DNA of 24,375 nucleotides. Origin: an uncultured Propionibacteriaceae bacterium (GTDB lineage Bacteria; Actinomycetota; Actinomycetes; Propionibacteriales; Propionibacteriaceae). The number at the start of each line of letters is the position of its first letter. Position 1 is the first letter of the stretch. Shown piece by piece: positions 22,712-24,375 of the stretch. The position numbers and the translations under genes are program-made. The notes under the pieces were generated by a model that was not told where the DNA came from, ran no database searches, and saw only the letters and a program-made list of their open reading frames with translations. The stretch spans positions 1 through 24,375 of the forward strand of contig CALLVV010000039.1 of the NCBI GenBank assembly GCA_938012815.1. Direction: 5' to 3'.

Positions 22712-22725
22712 GAGCGAAGGCTGCA
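22695..22725. other. Probable chimeric join: actinomycete to coriobacterial-type DNA
   Basis: Two genes are broken around GGCTCGAGCG. The plus-strand regulator loses its sequence after 12 codons, and the minus-strand TIGR03915-like gene runs into nonsense. Codon use and gene content change here. Short shared GC-rich sequence prevents exact placement. Confidence 0.78.
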
Positions 22726-22913
22726 TGGACGCGTGCGGCAAGTTGTACGACGCCTCGGTCGTCAGTAGGGGGCATGACAACGCACGTCTCGCCGAGCTGC
22801 AGCTGAACCTGTCCTTGGGGTGCGAGCCTCAGGCGGGTGGGATGTGCGTGGGCGAGGTAGCCCACACCCACCGCTGCGAGCACACCCTCGAGCGTGGTCT
22901 CTGCCGCGAGCAC
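22710..22913 (-). CDS. TIGR03915-like putative DNA metabolism/repair protein, first 68 codons; cut by join
   Basis: The usual partner of the radical SAM gene upstream, in the usual order. From GTG 22913 it reads VLAAETTLEGVLAAVGVGYL and continues to LAARVHAAFAR, resembling the TIGR03915 start (a beta strand, then EGLLxAVxxAY). The start is supported by AAGGTGG 7 bases before it; an ATG at 23048 in the same frame would overlap the radical SAM gene by 65 bases and is less likely. The remainder of the protein lies beyond the join and is missing. The long open frame on to 21252 runs into the GH13 gene in a wrong frame. In related genomes this protein is often linked to a uracil-DNA-glycosylase-like domain; that cannot be seen here. 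Confidence 0.6.
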
Positions 22914-22983
22914 GGCTTGGCCACCTTGGGTGAGCGCGGCAATGAGCTCGTCCACGACCTGCAGCACGGAGGGCGTCAGCTCT

Positions 22984-24369
22984 TCAGAAGAGTGAGAGCT
23001 GCCCTTCCGCCTCACGACGACGTTGATTGTATCGTGTTGTTGTGACATCGCTCACCATCCTCTGACGTATGAGCCCCTCGTCGAGGGGACAGTCCTTGTC
23101 ACGTATCCCCGAGCAGGTGAGGAAGTGCCTCGCCCGCTTGAGCGTGACGTTGAGGCGTTTGAGATCGCTAAAGCTGAGGCGCGTGTGCCCGCGTGCGGCG
23201 ATGATGCGCCTCGCCCCCACGGGTCCAACGCCAGGAACGCGCAGCAGAAGCTCGAGCGGGGCGTCCATGACCTCAACGGGAAAGCGGTCCATGTGTCTGA
23301 GCGCCCAGGCGAGCTTTGGGTCGAGGTCCAGATCGAGCCAAGGTTCCTCTGGCGTCGCGAGCTCGTCCGGCGAAAAGGCGTAGTAGCGCATGAGCCAGTC
23401 CGCCTGGTAGAGGCGATGCTCCCGCCTGAGGGGCACGGGAGTGTCTCGCTCGGGCAGGCGCTTGTCCTCCATGATGGGCATATAGGCCGAGAAGAACACG
23501 CGACGGATGTCATAGCGCCGGTACAGCGACTGGGAAAGCTGCAGGATATGGTTGTCACTTTCTGGTGTGGCACCGACGATGAGCTGCGTTGACTGGCCAG
23601 CAGGAACAAAGCTGCGCCTGACGGCAGGCACTCGGCTTTTGGGCCTGCCCAAGATGAGGGCGCTGCCGTTCGAGCGAAGGGATAGTCCCTCCTGTGCGGC
23701 GGTGCGTCTCTGGCGCAAGGTGAGCGCACGCCGCTGCTCAGGTGCCGTACAGGCAGGCAGAGACCGCTCCTCCTGCGCGCGCGTACACGCGATCTGCCCC
23801 ATGGGCGCAAGCACGGATCGCGCGCTCTTGTTAGGGCAGAGGCGACTGAGCGAGGCAGAGCTTGGGAGCTCCAGGTTAGAACTCAAGCGATCCGCGAGCC
23901 TGCCCAGGCGGTCGAGGAGCTCGGGTGAGGTTCCGGGAATGACCTTTGCGTGCACGTAGCCATTGAAGCGAAGCTCCTCACGCAGTATCCGCAGGCATTC
24001 GATCATGCGCTCCGTCGTGGCATCGGGCGTTCCCATGACGCCCGATGAGAGAAAGAGCCCCTCGACGTAGTTGCGCCTGTAGAAGTCCACCGTGAGCTCC
24101 GCCAGCTCGCGTGGGGAGAAGGTCGCCCGTCTGCAGCACGCCGACGCACGGCTCACGCAGTAGGCGCAGTCGTAGCTACAGGCATTTGACATGAGCACCT
24201 TGAGTAGGGTGATGCAGCGTCCGTCGGGGGTGAAGCTGTGACAGCAGCCTGCAGCGGTAGTGCAACCGAGCGCACCCTTGCGTGGTCTGCGTCCGACACC
24301 GGAGGAAGTGCAGGCCGCATCGTACTTGGCCGCATCGGCCAGAAGCTCGAGCTTGTCCAAGGTATCCAT
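22984..24369 (-). CDS. Putative DNA modification/repair radical SAM protein (TIGR03916 type)
   Basis: A 461-residue cytosolic radical SAM enzyme. The N-terminus MDTLDKLELLADAAKYDAAC is typical. The 4Fe-4S cluster motif is C64-SYD-C68-AY-C71, read as ACSYDCAYC. Then FLSSGVMGTPDATTERM and VHAKVIPGTSPELLDRL form the TIM-barrel strands, and FVPAGQSTQLIVGATPESD is the family's hallmark block. The C-terminus has a helix-hairpin-helix (LLRVPGVGPVGARRII) expected to bind DNA. Substrate and product are unknown; the DNA-repair label comes from the family's gene neighbourhoods. An arginine/glutamine-rich insertion of about 50 residues (near 210-260) precedes the PAGQST block and looks longer than usual. 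Only six bases lie upstream in the window (AGGAGC), so the ribosome site is only partly visible. It is followed by the TIGR03915-like gene. Confidence 0.88.
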   Translation of the reverse strand: MDTLDKLELLADAAKYDAACTSSGVGRRPRKGALGCTTAAGCCHSFTPDGRCITLLKVLMSNACSYDCAYCVSRASACCRRATFSPRELAELTVDFYRRNYVEGLFLSSGVMGTPDATTERMIECLRILREELRFNGYVHAKVIPGTSPELLDRLGRLADRLSSNLELPSSASLSRLCPNKSARSVLAPMGQIACTRAQEERSLPACTAPEQRRALTLRQRRTAAQEGLSLRSNGSALILGRPKSRVPAVRRSFVPAGQSTQLIVGATPESDNHILQLSQSLYRRYDIRRVFFSAYMPIMEDKRLPERDTPVPLRREHRLYQADWLMRYYAFSPDELATPEEPWLDLDLDPKLAWALRHMDRFPVEVMDAPLELLLRVPGVGPVGARRIIAARGHTRLSFSDLKRLNVTLKRARHFLTCSGIRDKDCPLDEGLIRQRMVSDVTTTRYNQRRREAEGQLSLF

Positions 24370-24375
24370 GCTCCT

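Noticed and set aside
21252..23048. 598-residue minus-strand frame
   Set aside because: It joins the TIGR03915-like start to out-of-frame reading of the GH13 gene; the GH13 motifs lie in another frame.

Overview
This window looks like a composite of three unrelated bacteria, probably an assembly or amplification chimera from an oral-type community. Bases 1 to about 1047 are Neisseria: divergent pepA and lptF with three DNA-uptake sequences of the AGGTCGTCTGAA dialect. Bases about 1048 to about 22,700 are one high-GC actinomycete. It is probably a Propionibacteriaceae member such as Arachnia, judged from gene content and style and not from a database search. The last ~1.7 kb has a different codon style and carries a radical SAM / DNA-repair gene pair of the type common in Coriobacteriia and Firmicutes. 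Both joins fall inside genes, so lptF, a BTAD-type regulator, a TetR-type regulator and the TIGR03915-like gene are all cut.

The actinomycete block, left to right, begins with the 3' part of a membrane-anchored BTAD protein. It converges on a TPP-riboswitch-controlled ECF transporter: a YkoE-type S component followed by a fused ATPase-ATPase-T protein, predicted to import thiamine or its pyrimidine precursor. Next is a cell-envelope locus: a DUF6049-type secreted protein overlapping a 1228-residue MurJ flippase fused to a pseudokinase, a membrane helix and a discoidin-like outer domain, as in mycobacteria. Then come ppsR (PEP synthase/PPDK regulator), a CDF cation transporter, and a small membrane-anchored protein whose soluble half resembles the apical domain of GroEL.

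A tRNA-Lys(TTT) gene follows, then an accessory region at about 14.3-17.9 kb read entirely on the minus strand. It holds a three-gene, ATGA-overlapped operon (unknown 163-aa protein, DUF6036-like nucleotidyltransferase, and a 52-aa ORF). Next to it is an antitoxin / zeta-toxin / resolvase operon in which the resolvase carries an in-frame TAG at codon 20. Beyond it lie a PadR / HAAS-ABC ATPase / permease operon with its own tandem operator, an NmrA-like oxidoreductase and a GH13 glycosidase with a divergently read, truncated regulator.

A recurring feature of the actinomycete block is promoter-like TANNNT hexamers placed 6-7 bases before start codons (DUF6049, ppsR, padR, tetR), suggesting leaderless transcripts. 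No CRISPR array, complete insertion sequence or att duplication was seen. The most novel-looking items are the GroEL-apical-like membrane protein and the accessory region beside the tRNA. I do not see a clearly new defence or biosynthetic system.
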